Assembly (NCBI RefSeq): GCF_900184995.1
Contig: NZ_LT860099.1
Span: 894,269-958,268 of the forward strand
Direction of reading: 5' to 3'
Length of the DNA: 64,000 bases
DNA from: Konateibacter massiliensis
GTDB taxonomy: Bacteria > Bacillota > Clostridia > Lachnospirales > Lachnospiraceae
The notes below the pieces were generated by a model, which was given only the letters and a program-made list of their open reading frames with translations, made no database searches and had not been told where the DNA came from. Each line of letters begins with the position of its first letter. Positions within the stretch are counted from its first letter, which is position 1. Positions 24,359 through 31,583 of this stretch are shown here, piece after piece. The position numbers and the translations under genes are program-made.

Positions 24359-25549
24359 TTAATAGTCAATCTTATCTAGTATACCACTTATATAGGCAAT
24401 CGCAACCCCATAATTTGTCATCGGTACGTTTTGCTTTTTTGCCTGCTCAATGCGGTTTAGCACATATTTTCTGTTAAACATACAGGCACCGCACTGGATA
24501 ATCAAATCATATCCCGACAAATCCTTCGGGAAATCTGCTCCGCTTACAATTTGAACGTCAAGCTCCTCCCCGGCTATCTTTCGAAGCATTCTCGGCAGCT
24601 TCTCTCTTCCGATATCCTCCGCCAACGGTGCATGGGTACACGCCTCCGCAACCAGCACATGCGAATCCTTTGCCAGCGTCCCAATCGCCGGTGCACTCGT
24701 CGTATAATAGTCAATGTCTCCCTTGTATCTCGCAAACAGTACCGAAAAGGAGGTCAATCTGCTTTCTTTTGGCTTTTTCTCGTAGACAGTCTGAAAAACC
24801 TGTGAATCAGTAACGATAAGTGCCGGAGGCTTTGCAAGGGATTGCAAGGCTTCCTCCAGTTTGTCTGTCGTTGCGGACAACACGAGGCACTTATTATCCA
24901 ATAAATCTCGTATGGTCTGTACCTGAGGCAGAATAAGCCTGCCCTTCGGTGCCTGGATATCCTGCGGCATAACAAGCAAAACGATATCGCCCTCCTTTAC
25001 AAGACTTCCCGTAATACTCTTTGCCTCATAATCCTCCGGAACATTTCTCCGCAACTCTTCCAGTAAAGTATCAATACCCTCACCGTGCTTGCAGCTTATC
25101 CGTATAGGCTCTTTGCCTGTCAGTTTTTTTACAGTCTCCTGAATATCAGATATCTGTTTCAATACGTCTGTCTTATTGATAACCGGAATAATCGGAATAT
25201 TTGCCTTCTTTAGCTTTTCAATCCATTCTGCTTCCGCTTCAACCTCTGTGTCCGAAAAAACTATAATTGCCATATCCGTTTTTCGCACTGCCTCATGTGT
25301 CTTCTCTATTCGCTTATTTCCCAGCTCACCCACATCATCAAAACCCGCCGTATCAATAAAGACACAAGGACCTATCCCGCTTATCTCCATCGTTTTATAA
25401 ACCGGGTCGGTGGTTGTTCCCGCCACATCTGAGACAAGTGCTGTCTCCTGGCTTGTAATCGCATTCATCAGAGATGACTTTCCGCTGTTTCTCTTTCCGT
25501 AAATTCCTATGTGAAGCTGGTTTGCCCTCGGTGTATTTGTTAAACTCAT
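24359..25549 (-). CDS. hydF: [FeFe]-hydrogenase H-cluster maturation GTPase HydF
   Basis: A 396-residue scaffold and carrier for the H-cluster. The N-terminal GTPase domain has 'GIYGKRNSGKSS' (P-loop about 15-26), 'DVAGTTTDPV', 'DTAGFDD' and 'INKTD'. The C-terminal part binds an Fe-S cluster: C304 and H306 in 'EACTHAPL' and C353/C356 in 'QCGACMFN', the CxH...CxxC pattern of the family. HydF receives the diiron subcluster from HydE/HydG and inserts it into apo-hydrogenase. It is the distal gene of the hydE-hydG-hydF run; ATG 25549 has AGGAGG and lies 18 bp after hydG. The hydrogenase structural genes are not in this window. Confidence 0.95.
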   Translation of the reverse strand: MSLTNTPRANQLHIGIYGKRNSGKSSLMNAITSQETALVSDVAGTTTDPVYKTMEISGIGPCVFIDTAGFDDVGELGNKRIEKTHEAVRKTDMAIIVFSDTEVEAEAEWIEKLKKANIPIIPVINKTDVLKQISDIQETVKKLTGKEPIRISCKHGEGIDTLLEELRRNVPEDYEAKSITGSLVKEGDIVLLVMPQDIQAPKGRLILPQVQTIRDLLDNKCLVLSATTDKLEEALQSLAKPPALIVTDSQVFQTVYEKKPKESRLTSFSVLFARYKGDIDYYTTSAPAIGTLAKDSHVLVAEACTHAPLAEDIGREKLPRMLRKIAGEELDVQIVSGADFPKDLSGYDLIIQCGACMFNRKYVLNRIEQAKKQNVPMTNYGVAIAYISGILDKIDY

Positions 25550-25567
25550 ATGAACCTCCTTCTCCTG

Positions 25568-26986
25568 TCAGAATCGAAAATCTCTCATTCCGTCTGCCAT
25601 CTCTTCTATATGCTTTCTTGCTATCTCTTTTACCTTATCACTTTTTATATGGTCAAGCTGCTCTTCTATGACTGCTTTTCCTAATTTCTTTGTATCGCTT
25701 GCGGCATAGTCCTCCAAATATTCGTTCAGCGTCATAAGTGCGTTTGGCTGACAGCAATTTGCTATCTGCCCTGCTTTCGCAAGCTGCATAAAGCGGTCTC
25801 CTGTCCGTCCCTCTCTGTAACAGGCAGTACAAAAGCTTGGAATATATCCCAATTCTAGCAGCCAGTTAACCACCTCATCGAGGCTTCTCGTATCGCTTAC
25901 GTCAAACTGCGCTGAATTATCTTCCTTTGCCTCTTCCTCCACATAGCCTCCGACACTTGTGCGGGAACCGCCGCTTATCTGGGATACGCCAAGACGAAGC
26001 ACCTTCTCCCTTGTTCTTTGGGATTCTCTTGTGGAGATAATCATTCCGGTATACGGAACTGCCACTCGGATAACCGCTACTATTTTAGCAAACAAATCAT
26101 CTGATACGGCATTCTCATATTCCTCCGGATTGATATCGTCCGCCGGTCTGATTCTTGGTACACTTATCGTATGCGGACCGACTCCCTTAGCCGCTTCCAG
26201 ATGCTCTGCGTGCATGAGAAGCCCTGCAAAATCATATTTATACATATTTAGCCCAAACAATACACCGATGCCAACATCGTCAATTCCACCTTCCATCGCC
26301 CTGTCCATCGCCTCTGTATGGTAAGCATAATCATGCTTTGGACCTGTCGGATGGAGCGCCTCGTAGTTTTCTTTATGGTACGTCTCCTGGAATAAAATAT
26401 AAGTTCCGATTCCTGCCTCTTGCAGCTTCTTATAATTTTCCACCGTTGTGGCTGCAATATTTACGTTTACACGGCGGATTGCTCCGTTTTTATGCTTGAT
26501 GCCATAAATTGTCTCAATGCTCTCAAGCACATATTCAATCGGATTGTTGACAGGATCCTCACCGGTTTCAAGTGCAAGACGCTTATGCCCCATATCCTGC
26601 AAGGCAATAACCTCCTCGCGGATTTCCTCCTGTGTCAGTTTTTTTCTCTTGATATGCTTATTTTTCATATGGTAAGGACAGTAAACGCAACCGTTGACAC
26701 AATAATTTGACAGGTAAAGCGGGGCAAACATAACAATTCTGTCCCCATATATTTTCTGCTTAATTTCCTTTGCAAGTGCATACAGCTTCTCGTTCAAATC
26801 TTCGATATCACATTCCAGCAAAACCAAAGCCTCTCGGTGGCTAAGCCCTTTACAGTCTCTCGCCCGTTCGATCAAGCTGTCAATCAGCTCTCTGTTTGAC
26901 TTGTTCTCCTCGGCATACCGAAGGGACTCTACTATCTCCTCATGGTTGATAAATTCCTCTGCTTTTGATGATTTTACATTATACAT
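25568..26986 (-). CDS. hydG: [FeFe]-hydrogenase maturation radical SAM enzyme HydG
   Basis: A 472-residue radical SAM tyrosine lyase that produces the CO and CN ligands of the H-cluster. The SAM-cluster cysteines are C96, C100 and C103 in 'NYCVNGCVYC', and the C-terminal auxiliary cluster region has 'FCTACYREGRTGDRF' followed by 'NCCQPNA'. The start is set at ATG 26986, which has AAAGGAG from the last codons of hydE and adjoins the hydE stop with no gap; a longer frame to 27046 has no support. The 'ISTRESQ' and 'QISGGSRTSVGGY' segments are HydG-typical. The position between hydE and hydF indicates co-expression. Confidence 0.96.
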   Translation of the reverse strand: MYNVKSSKAEEFINHEEIVESLRYAEENKSNRELIDSLIERARDCKGLSHREALVLLECDIEDLNEKLYALAKEIKQKIYGDRIVMFAPLYLSNYCVNGCVYCPYHMKNKHIKRKKLTQEEIREEVIALQDMGHKRLALETGEDPVNNPIEYVLESIETIYGIKHKNGAIRRVNVNIAATTVENYKKLQEAGIGTYILFQETYHKENYEALHPTGPKHDYAYHTEAMDRAMEGGIDDVGIGVLFGLNMYKYDFAGLLMHAEHLEAAKGVGPHTISVPRIRPADDINPEEYENAVSDDLFAKIVAVIRVAVPYTGMIISTRESQRTREKVLRLGVSQISGGSRTSVGGYVEEEAKEDNSAQFDVSDTRSLDEVVNWLLELGYIPSFCTACYREGRTGDRFMQLAKAGQIANCCQPNALMTLNEYLEDYAASDTKKLGKAVIEEQLDHIKSDKVKEIARKHIEEMADGMRDFRF

Positions 26987-26987
26987 A

Positions 26988-28052
26988 CTATTCGTCTCCT
27001 TTTTCATTCGGAGAGAGAGGCTTACAGTCTCCTCTTGCCGATACAATCTTATAGCCGATTGCTTCCACTCTTCTGTTTAAACACTGTCTGCACTCTGCCG
27101 CTTCGTCTCCCGTGCAAATCTTATTGTCATAGAGCATATATTTTTTCCGCACACTGACAGGAGAAAGATTTGGCATCAATACATTGGCACCCGCCAGTAT
27201 TCCTTTTTCTCTCCCCTTGCCGTCAAGCGTTCCAAGCGACGTGGTAGCCGGAATTAAAATATTCGGAAGCATCAGACGCAAAATGGAAATCAGGTTTAAG
27301 GTTAGTTCAACCGAACCGTTTTCAAAATCCTTAAACGGCGTATCCTTATGGGAAATAAAAGGTCCAATGCCGACCATCTGCGGTGACAATTCCTTGATAA
27401 ACAACAAATCCTCCACAATATTCTCCATCGTCTGATAAGGGGAACCGACCATAAAACCACAGCCTACCTCGTAGCCGATTTCCTTCAGGTGATACAGACA
27501 TTCCTTGCGATTTTTAAGTAACAGCCTCTCCGGGTGCAGTCTGCCGTAATGTTCCTCATTTGCAGTCTCATGCCGAAGCAGATAACGATCCGCTCCTGCC
27601 TGATAAAACCGCAGATAGGCTTCATAGCTTCTTTCTCCGATGGAAAGCGTTATCGCACAGTCTGGATAACTTTCTTTCATAGCCATTATAATCCCTTCCA
27701 GCTCATCGTCGGTATAATACCCATCCTCGCCCCCTTGCAGAACAAAGGTGCGAAATCCAAGCCCATAGCCTTCCTCGCAGCATTCCAGTATCTCTTTCTT
27801 GGTCAGGCGATATCTTGCCGCATTTGGGTTGCTTCTTCGTATGCCGCAGTAATAGCAGTCATTTTTACAATAGTTCGTAAATTCAATCAAGCCTCTGATA
27901 TAAATCTCCTTTTTGTAGTACTCCTCTGCTTTTTTCACTGCAAGCTCATGTAAATAGGCTTCCTCTTCTTTCGTCATGTGCTTTAATAACTGTATATATT
28001 CCGTTTTTTCAAGCTCGCCAATCCGGTCAAGCTTCTCAATCAGTTCTCGCAT
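26988..28052 (-). CDS. hydE: [FeFe]-hydrogenase maturation radical SAM enzyme HydE
   Basis: A 354-residue radical SAM protein with the cluster motif C62, C66 and C69 in 'TNYCKNDCYYCGIRRSN', followed by 'FVLQGGEDGYYTDDE' and the family's 'GPFISHKDTPF'. The C-terminal segment keeps additional cysteines ('ECRQCLNRR' and 'ARGDCKPL'). HydE converts the HydG product toward the azadithiolate-bridged diiron unit. GGAGGAATATG gives a clear start at 28052, 17 bp downstream of the TM1266-type regulator gene, and the hydE stop touches the hydG start. This is a compact maturation operon. Confidence 0.96.
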   Translation of the reverse strand: MRELIEKLDRIGELEKTEYIQLLKHMTKEEEAYLHELAVKKAEEYYKKEIYIRGLIEFTNYCKNDCYYCGIRRSNPNAARYRLTKKEILECCEEGYGLGFRTFVLQGGEDGYYTDDELEGIIMAMKESYPDCAITLSIGERSYEAYLRFYQAGADRYLLRHETANEEHYGRLHPERLLLKNRKECLYHLKEIGYEVGCGFMVGSPYQTMENIVEDLLFIKELSPQMVGIGPFISHKDTPFKDFENGSVELTLNLISILRLMLPNILIPATTSLGTLDGKGREKGILAGANVLMPNLSPVSVRKKYMLYDNKICTGDEAAECRQCLNRRVEAIGYKIVSARGDCKPLSPNEKGDE

Positions 28053-28069
28053 ATTCCTCCATTCAGACT

Positions 28070-28324
28070 TTATGCCTGTTTGCCTTTTTGATAAATAACC
28101 TTTGCCGAAATCCCTTTCAGTCTTCCGATTTTCCCGGACAAGGCGCTGATTTCGTCCGCCGGTGCATCAATTGCTATGCTGATCAGGGAAACCTCCTTCT
28201 GCGGATAGGGAATTCCCATTCTTCCGATTATAAATTTGCCATATTGACTTAGCAGAGTATTGAGCTGTTCCACTGCCTCATGCTCCTCCACCATGATTCC
28301 GATTAAAGCCACTCTCGTTTCCAT
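28070..28324 (-). CDS. TM1266-family iron-only hydrogenase system regulator
   Basis: An 84-residue ACT-like domain protein of the family found in [FeFe]-hydrogenase loci (TM1266, NikR C-terminal-like). It starts 'METRVALIGIMVEEHE', with 'FIIGRMGIPYPQKEVSLISIAIDAPADEIS' (residues about 32-61) and the C-terminal 'IGRLKGISAKVIYQKG' all matching the family, which has no DNA-binding domain and is thought to bind a small ligand. The start has AAAAGGAG upstream, lying in the last codons of the permease-ATPase fusion; the two frames overlap by 47 bp. The overlap implies tight coupling between transporter and maturation genes. Confidence 0.9.
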   Translation of the reverse strand: METRVALIGIMVEEHEAVEQLNTLLSQYGKFIIGRMGIPYPQKEVSLISIAIDAPADEISALSGKIGRLKGISAKVIYQKGKQA

Positions 28325-29747
28325 CTATTATTTCTCCTTTTAACAAAAGAATATCCTCCCTATTGTGGGTGGATACCAATAAGGTTGCATTTTTCTTCTT
28401 CTCCAAAATATAAGTAGCCGTAATCCGCTTTGTCTCCTCGTCCAAACCAGAAAATGGCTCGTCCAGTATGATAAAGGATGCGCCCTTATTCATCGCTCGA
28501 AGGATTGCAACCCGCCTTTGCATGCCGCCGCTCAATTCCTTTGCCGCCTTACCTGTGCTCTCTTTTGGCAGCAGTCTTTCGTATTCTGTTTCTTCCAAAG
28601 ACCTTCCTTTGGAAAACTCTCCAAACAAAAAGGCATTATCTCTCGCACTATATTCCTCCAACAGGCGCGGCTCCTGAAATACCGCTGCTGTATCGGAAAG
28701 GTCAATTTCCTTTATCTCTCCCGCATCTGCCTTAACTAATCCAAGCAGGATATGAAAAAGTGTTGTCTTTCCGCCGCCGGATGGAGCCATCAGACAGTAA
28801 GTCTTTCCCCGTTCAAGCTCAAGGTTGATGTCGCAAAGCACTTCTTTTCCTTGATAGCTCTTAGACAGATGTCTGATTTGAATTTTTTCCTGTGAAGCCG
28901 GTCTGTTGGCTATCTGTTTCTTTTCAGCCCTTCTCGTCTCCACTCCTCTTACCGCACGCACGCCAGACCCTCGCAGCGGATATACTGTCTTATACCGCCC
29001 CACAAGCCAAAGCACAAGCTTTTCCATCACATAGCTTGCCAATATAATAACAATCGTCCATGCGAACACACCTGCGGTATTTAAGTGAATCTTTGCCATA
29101 TAAAGCCGCTCGCCAAAGGAAAAATCGGGTGTTCCGATTACCTCTGCCGCCACTCCCGACTTAAAGCTCATTCCGATTGAAATCTCAATTGAACTGATTA
29201 AAAACGGAAGCATTGCCGGAAAATATAAGTAAAAAAACTTCTTCCCGACACCCATGCGAAATACCTGTGCCATCTCAAGCAGCTTTTTGTCCGTGCTTTT
29301 AAGCCCTCGCATCGTGTGAAGATACACATTCGGAAACACAACCAAAAAGGCGATAAAAACAGCCAGATAACGCGAACCCGTCCATATCAAAAGCAGCACA
29401 ACAAACGATGCAATCGGTATCGATTTTAAAAGTGAAATCACCGGTGAGAATAGTTCCTCCAAAAACGGTTTGAAAAAAGCTGCAATTCCAAAAAGCATAC
29501 CCACCGCAAGACCAAGCAGAAAGCCGCCCATAATCCTGGTCAACGACATAAGAACAGTTCGATAAAACTCAATCTCCTGTAAATCCGAAGCCAGTTCTTT
29601 CAACACTGTGAACGGACCAGAAAGCAGAATCTCATTTTGAATAACGAGTGCCGCCAATTGCCAGACCACTATCCAAAACAGGAAAATGGTGAGCTTTCGA
29701 AACGTTGGTTTCTTATTTTTCATCTGAAATATAGTAGAAATCTTCAT
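28278..29747 (-). CDS. Fused ABC permease-ATPase of the nitrate/sulfonate/taurine type
   Basis: The 489-residue product joins two normally separate transporter subunits. Residues about 18-245 form an SsuC/TauC-like permease with six membrane segments and the cytoplasmic coupling loop 'EMAQVFRMGVGKKFFYLYFPAML'; from about residue 290 an ATPase follows with 'GGGKTTLFHILLG' in Walker A, the signature 'LSGGMQRRVAI', 'FIILDEPFSGLDEET' as Walker B and the switch His in 'STHNRED'. Start choice: ATG 29747 has AGGAGGGG; the later in-frame ATG at 29723 also fits the family's N-terminus. The Q-loop region reads 'VFQEPRLLEEYS'. It lies between its binding protein and TM1266 and overlaps both genes. The substrate is unknown. 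Confidence 0.85.
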   Translation of the reverse strand: MKISTIFQMKNKKPTFRKLTIFLFWIVVWQLAALVIQNEILLSGPFTVLKELASDLQEIEFYRTVLMSLTRIMGGFLLGLAVGMLFGIAAFFKPFLEELFSPVISLLKSIPIASFVVLLLIWTGSRYLAVFIAFLVVFPNVYLHTMRGLKSTDKKLLEMAQVFRMGVGKKFFYLYFPAMLPFLISSIEISIGMSFKSGVAAEVIGTPDFSFGERLYMAKIHLNTAGVFAWTIVIILASYVMEKLVLWLVGRYKTVYPLRGSGVRAVRGVETRRAEKKQIANRPASQEKIQIRHLSKSYQGKEVLCDINLELERGKTYCLMAPSGGGKTTLFHILLGLVKADAGEIKEIDLSDTAAVFQEPRLLEEYSARDNAFLFGEFSKGRSLEETEYERLLPKESTGKAAKELSGGMQRRVAILRAMNKGASFIILDEPFSGLDEETKRITATYILEKKKNATLLVSTHNREDILLLKGEIIDGNESGFNRNHGGGA

Positions 29748-30717
29748 TCGGAAGTGCCCCTCCTACCGATTCTGCATTTTGTTCAAACAATACCTGCAAA
29801 TAACCTTCCAGCGCTGTTTTTGCGTCTGCTCCGTCTATATAAGTAATGTTACAAAACGGAATTGCTTTTTCTGCAATTGCCGCTTTCTCAATGATTCCTG
29901 CCTCTGCCACAAGCGTTGCCGTCTCTGCGGGATTTTCATTTGCATAAGCAGCGCTCTCCTTATGCTCCTTCATGAAATGTAAGACTGCGCTCTCATGCTC
30001 CTGTAAAAATTCATTTCTTACAATCGTAACGCCTGTCACGAGCATACTGCCGCCTTCTCCCTGTGCATGATTCCATTCTTCATTTAAATCCATCACGATA
30101 GAAAGCTTATCGTTTTGCGCCAATGCTGCCGTCACAAAAGGCTGTGGTAACAATCCGATACTCTCCGGCTCTTCACTTAAAACGGCTGCCACCTCGGTCG
30201 CCTCCGACTTGTATTCAAGCGTCACCTCATCGGCAATCCCTGCCTGCGCCAAAAGATACGAAAGTACATAATCCGGCGTTGTTCCCTTTCCTGTCAGATA
30301 CACTGTCTTTCCCTTTAAGCTCTCAAGTGAGGTGATACTGCTGTCTGCTGATACCATATACAAGACTCCCAGCGTATTAATGTCAATAACGGAAATTTGT
30401 CCCTCCGTCTTCGCATAGAGAACACTTGCCACATTGGCAGGCACAAGAGCGATATCCAGCTCCTTCTTGATGATAAGAGGAAGTAACGTATCCGCTGAGG
30501 CTTCCATTGTAAAGGTGTAATTATTTTTTGTTTCACCTTTGGAGGACTGATCCATCATGCTCATCAAGCCGATGGAGGTAGGTCCCTTCAATGCCCCAAC
30601 TCTGATATCCGCACCCTCGTCATTTGTTTTCGCGCAGCCCCATAGCTGCATCATACAGACAAGTACCAACAGTGACGCGATTAACGTTTTTCTTTTCTTC
30701 TTAAAACCCTTTCCCAT
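29713..30717 (-). CDS. NMT1/THI5-like substrate-binding lipoprotein
   Basis: The 334-residue product begins with a basic signal peptide and a lipobox, 'LWGCAKT' (Cys near residue 28). The mature protein fits the SsuA/THI5-like binding-protein fold: 'IRVGALKGPTSIGLMSMM' opens lobe 1, 'LDIALVPANVASVLYAKT' follows, then 'LESLKGKTVYLTGKGTTPDYVLSYLLAQAG' (written here as one region, about 128-157), the signature of this family. It should deliver the ligand of the fused permease-ATPase encoded immediately downstream; the genes overlap by 35 bp (11 bp if the alternative start is used). GGAGGAAGAG gives the start at 30717. It heads the apparent hyd operon behind a structured leader. Confidence 0.85.
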   Translation of the reverse strand: MGKGFKKKRKTLIASLLVLVCMMQLWGCAKTNDEGADIRVGALKGPTSIGLMSMMDQSSKGETKNNYTFTMEASADTLLPLIIKKELDIALVPANVASVLYAKTEGQISVIDINTLGVLYMVSADSSITSLESLKGKTVYLTGKGTTPDYVLSYLLAQAGIADEVTLEYKSEATEVAAVLSEEPESIGLLPQPFVTAALAQNDKLSIVMDLNEEWNHAQGEGGSMLVTGVTIVRNEFLQEHESAVLHFMKEHKESAAYANENPAETATLVAEAGIIEKAAIAEKAIPFCNITYIDGADAKTALEGYLQVLFEQNAESVGGALPNEDFYYISDEK

Positions 30718-30773
30718 TTCTCTTCCTCCGTTGTTTTTCTATTCTTAATACATTTACAATCCATTTAAAGACT

Positions 30774-30844
30774 AAAAAATGCCCTATATTTAAGAAAATA
30801 TAAGGCATACGTCGGCTTCATTCACAATTATGTTATCATGCCTT
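30774..30844 (-). promoter_or_regulatory. Terminator/antiterminator leader of the transporter-hyd operon
   Basis: On the minus strand, a 13-bp stem (plus positions 30779-30791 with 30796-30808, one G-U pair) is followed by a U-run (30774-30778), a rho-independent terminator inside the leader. Its 5' arm AUGCCUU can instead pair with AAGGCAU encoded at 30838-30844, giving an antiterminator hairpin. The upstream leader (to about 30900) contains further stems, one with arms at about 30845-30857 and 30886-30896. I could not match it to a known riboswitch class. Confidence 0.55.
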
Positions 30845-30925
30845 TTTTCGCAGAATCTATCTTTGAAATCAGATTGTAAGTTGGAATTCGCAAACAGAAC
30901 GTATCTTTTTTGCTTATTCCTCTCT

Positions 30926-30954
30926 ATTATACTACTTCTCTTGGGCAAACTCAA
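30926..30954 (-). promoter_or_regulatory. Promoter of the transporter-hyd operon
   Basis: On the minus strand TTGAGT (plus 30949-30954), a 17-bp spacer and a perfect TATAAT (plus 30926-30931). The inferred leader is about 200 nt. A divergent promoter for the GNAT gene begins 20 bp away. Confidence 0.75.
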
Positions 30955-30973
30955 TTAAAAAAGTGACGATAAC

Positions 30974-31002
30974 TTGACATCTGATGCCTTTTTCAGTATA
31001 AT
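30974..31002 (+). promoter_or_regulatory. Consensus promoter of the GNAT gene leader
   Basis: TTGACA (30974-30979), 17-bp spacer and TATAAT (30997-31002). The transcription start should be near 31009, about 130 nt before the ATG. Confidence 0.85.
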
Positions 31003-31021
31003 CTAAAAAAATAGAAAAGCT

Positions 31022-31122
31022 GATGCATTCTTCACCGGAAGAAGCATATAAGGCATTCAAAAACAGACCGCAGGTACGGTGTGGCTTTCCACACTATAAG
31101 GTTTGTTTTTGAATGCCTTTTG
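31022..31122 (+). ncRNA. Structured 5' leader ending in a perfect terminator-like hairpin
   Basis: A first hairpin is formed by ATGC-TCTTC and GAAGA-GCAT arms (31023-31047). The main element has a perfect 16-bp stem (31050-31065 with 31104-31119) followed by TTTG, enclosing ACCG/CGGT and GTGTGG/CCACAC hairpins (31067-31080 and 31079-31094), so a junction-like multi-stem RNA. It lies between promoter and gene, where it should either attenuate transcription or act as a regulated switch. No known riboswitch family was recognised. Confidence 0.5.
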
Positions 31123-31138
31123 TATAAAGGAGGACAAT

Positions 31139-31561
31139 ATGTTAATCAAAAAATATAATTATTTACCCGAAGGAGCAATACAGCTAAGAACAGATGTGTT
31201 TGTAAAGGAGCAAGGCTTCACCGAGGAATTTGATTCCATCGATGATATCGCCGTGCACCTGCTTCTGTTTGAAGATGAAATACCGGTTGCAACCTGCCGT
31301 TATTATTGGAACAAAGAAAAAGCTTCCTATGCCGTCGGACGTATTGCGGTTGCAAAAGCATATCGCGGAAAAGAGCTTGGCGCAAAACTGTTACATGAGG
31401 CAGAAAAACTGATTACCGAGGACGGAGGGCAGGAAATTTACCTTGCCGCCCAGACAAGAGCTGCCGGATTTTATGAAAAACAGGGCTATCTTGCGAAAGG
31501 CAATCCGTTCTATGAAGAATATTGCCTTCACACCAATATGTATAAAACCTTGCATCATTAA
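31139..31561 (+). CDS. GNAT-family acetyltransferase (ElaA-like)
   Basis: A 140-residue acetyltransferase. The start is ATG 31139, behind AAAGGAGGACA; the in-frame ATG at 31103 falls inside the hairpin. The N-terminus ('AIQLRTDVFVKEQGFTEEFDSID') is typical of the ElaA/YjdJ-type branch, and the CoA-binding motif A reads 'VGRIAVAKAYRGKELGAKLL' (residues about 67-86), followed by 'AGFYEKQGYLAKGNPFYEEYCLH', with the usual 'F.E.G..H' end of the family. It acetylates an unknown acceptor. Transcription comes from a strong promoter through the structured leader at 31022-31122. It converges with the FtsX-type permease gene. Confidence 0.88.
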   Translation: MLIKKYNYLPEGAIQLRTDVFVKEQGFTEEFDSIDDIAVHLLLFEDEIPVATCRYYWNKEKASYAVGRIAVAKAYRGKELGAKLLHEAEKLITEDGGQEIYLAAQTRAAGFYEKQGYLAKGNPFYEEYCLHTNMYKTLHH

Positions 31562-31583
31562 CAGCCTGACCAGATTATTCTGT

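Noticed and set aside
31022-31062. Possible hammerhead ribozyme because of CTGATG in the GNAT leader.
   Set aside because: CUGAUGA and GAAA core elements are not both present and the stems do not form the three-way core.
31067-31090. Possible T-box antiterminator, because of GGTACGGTGTGG near a terminator stem before the GNAT gene.
   Set aside because: The T-box bulge (UGGN region) and the long specifier stem are missing, and the target is not an aminoacyl-tRNA or amino-acid gene.
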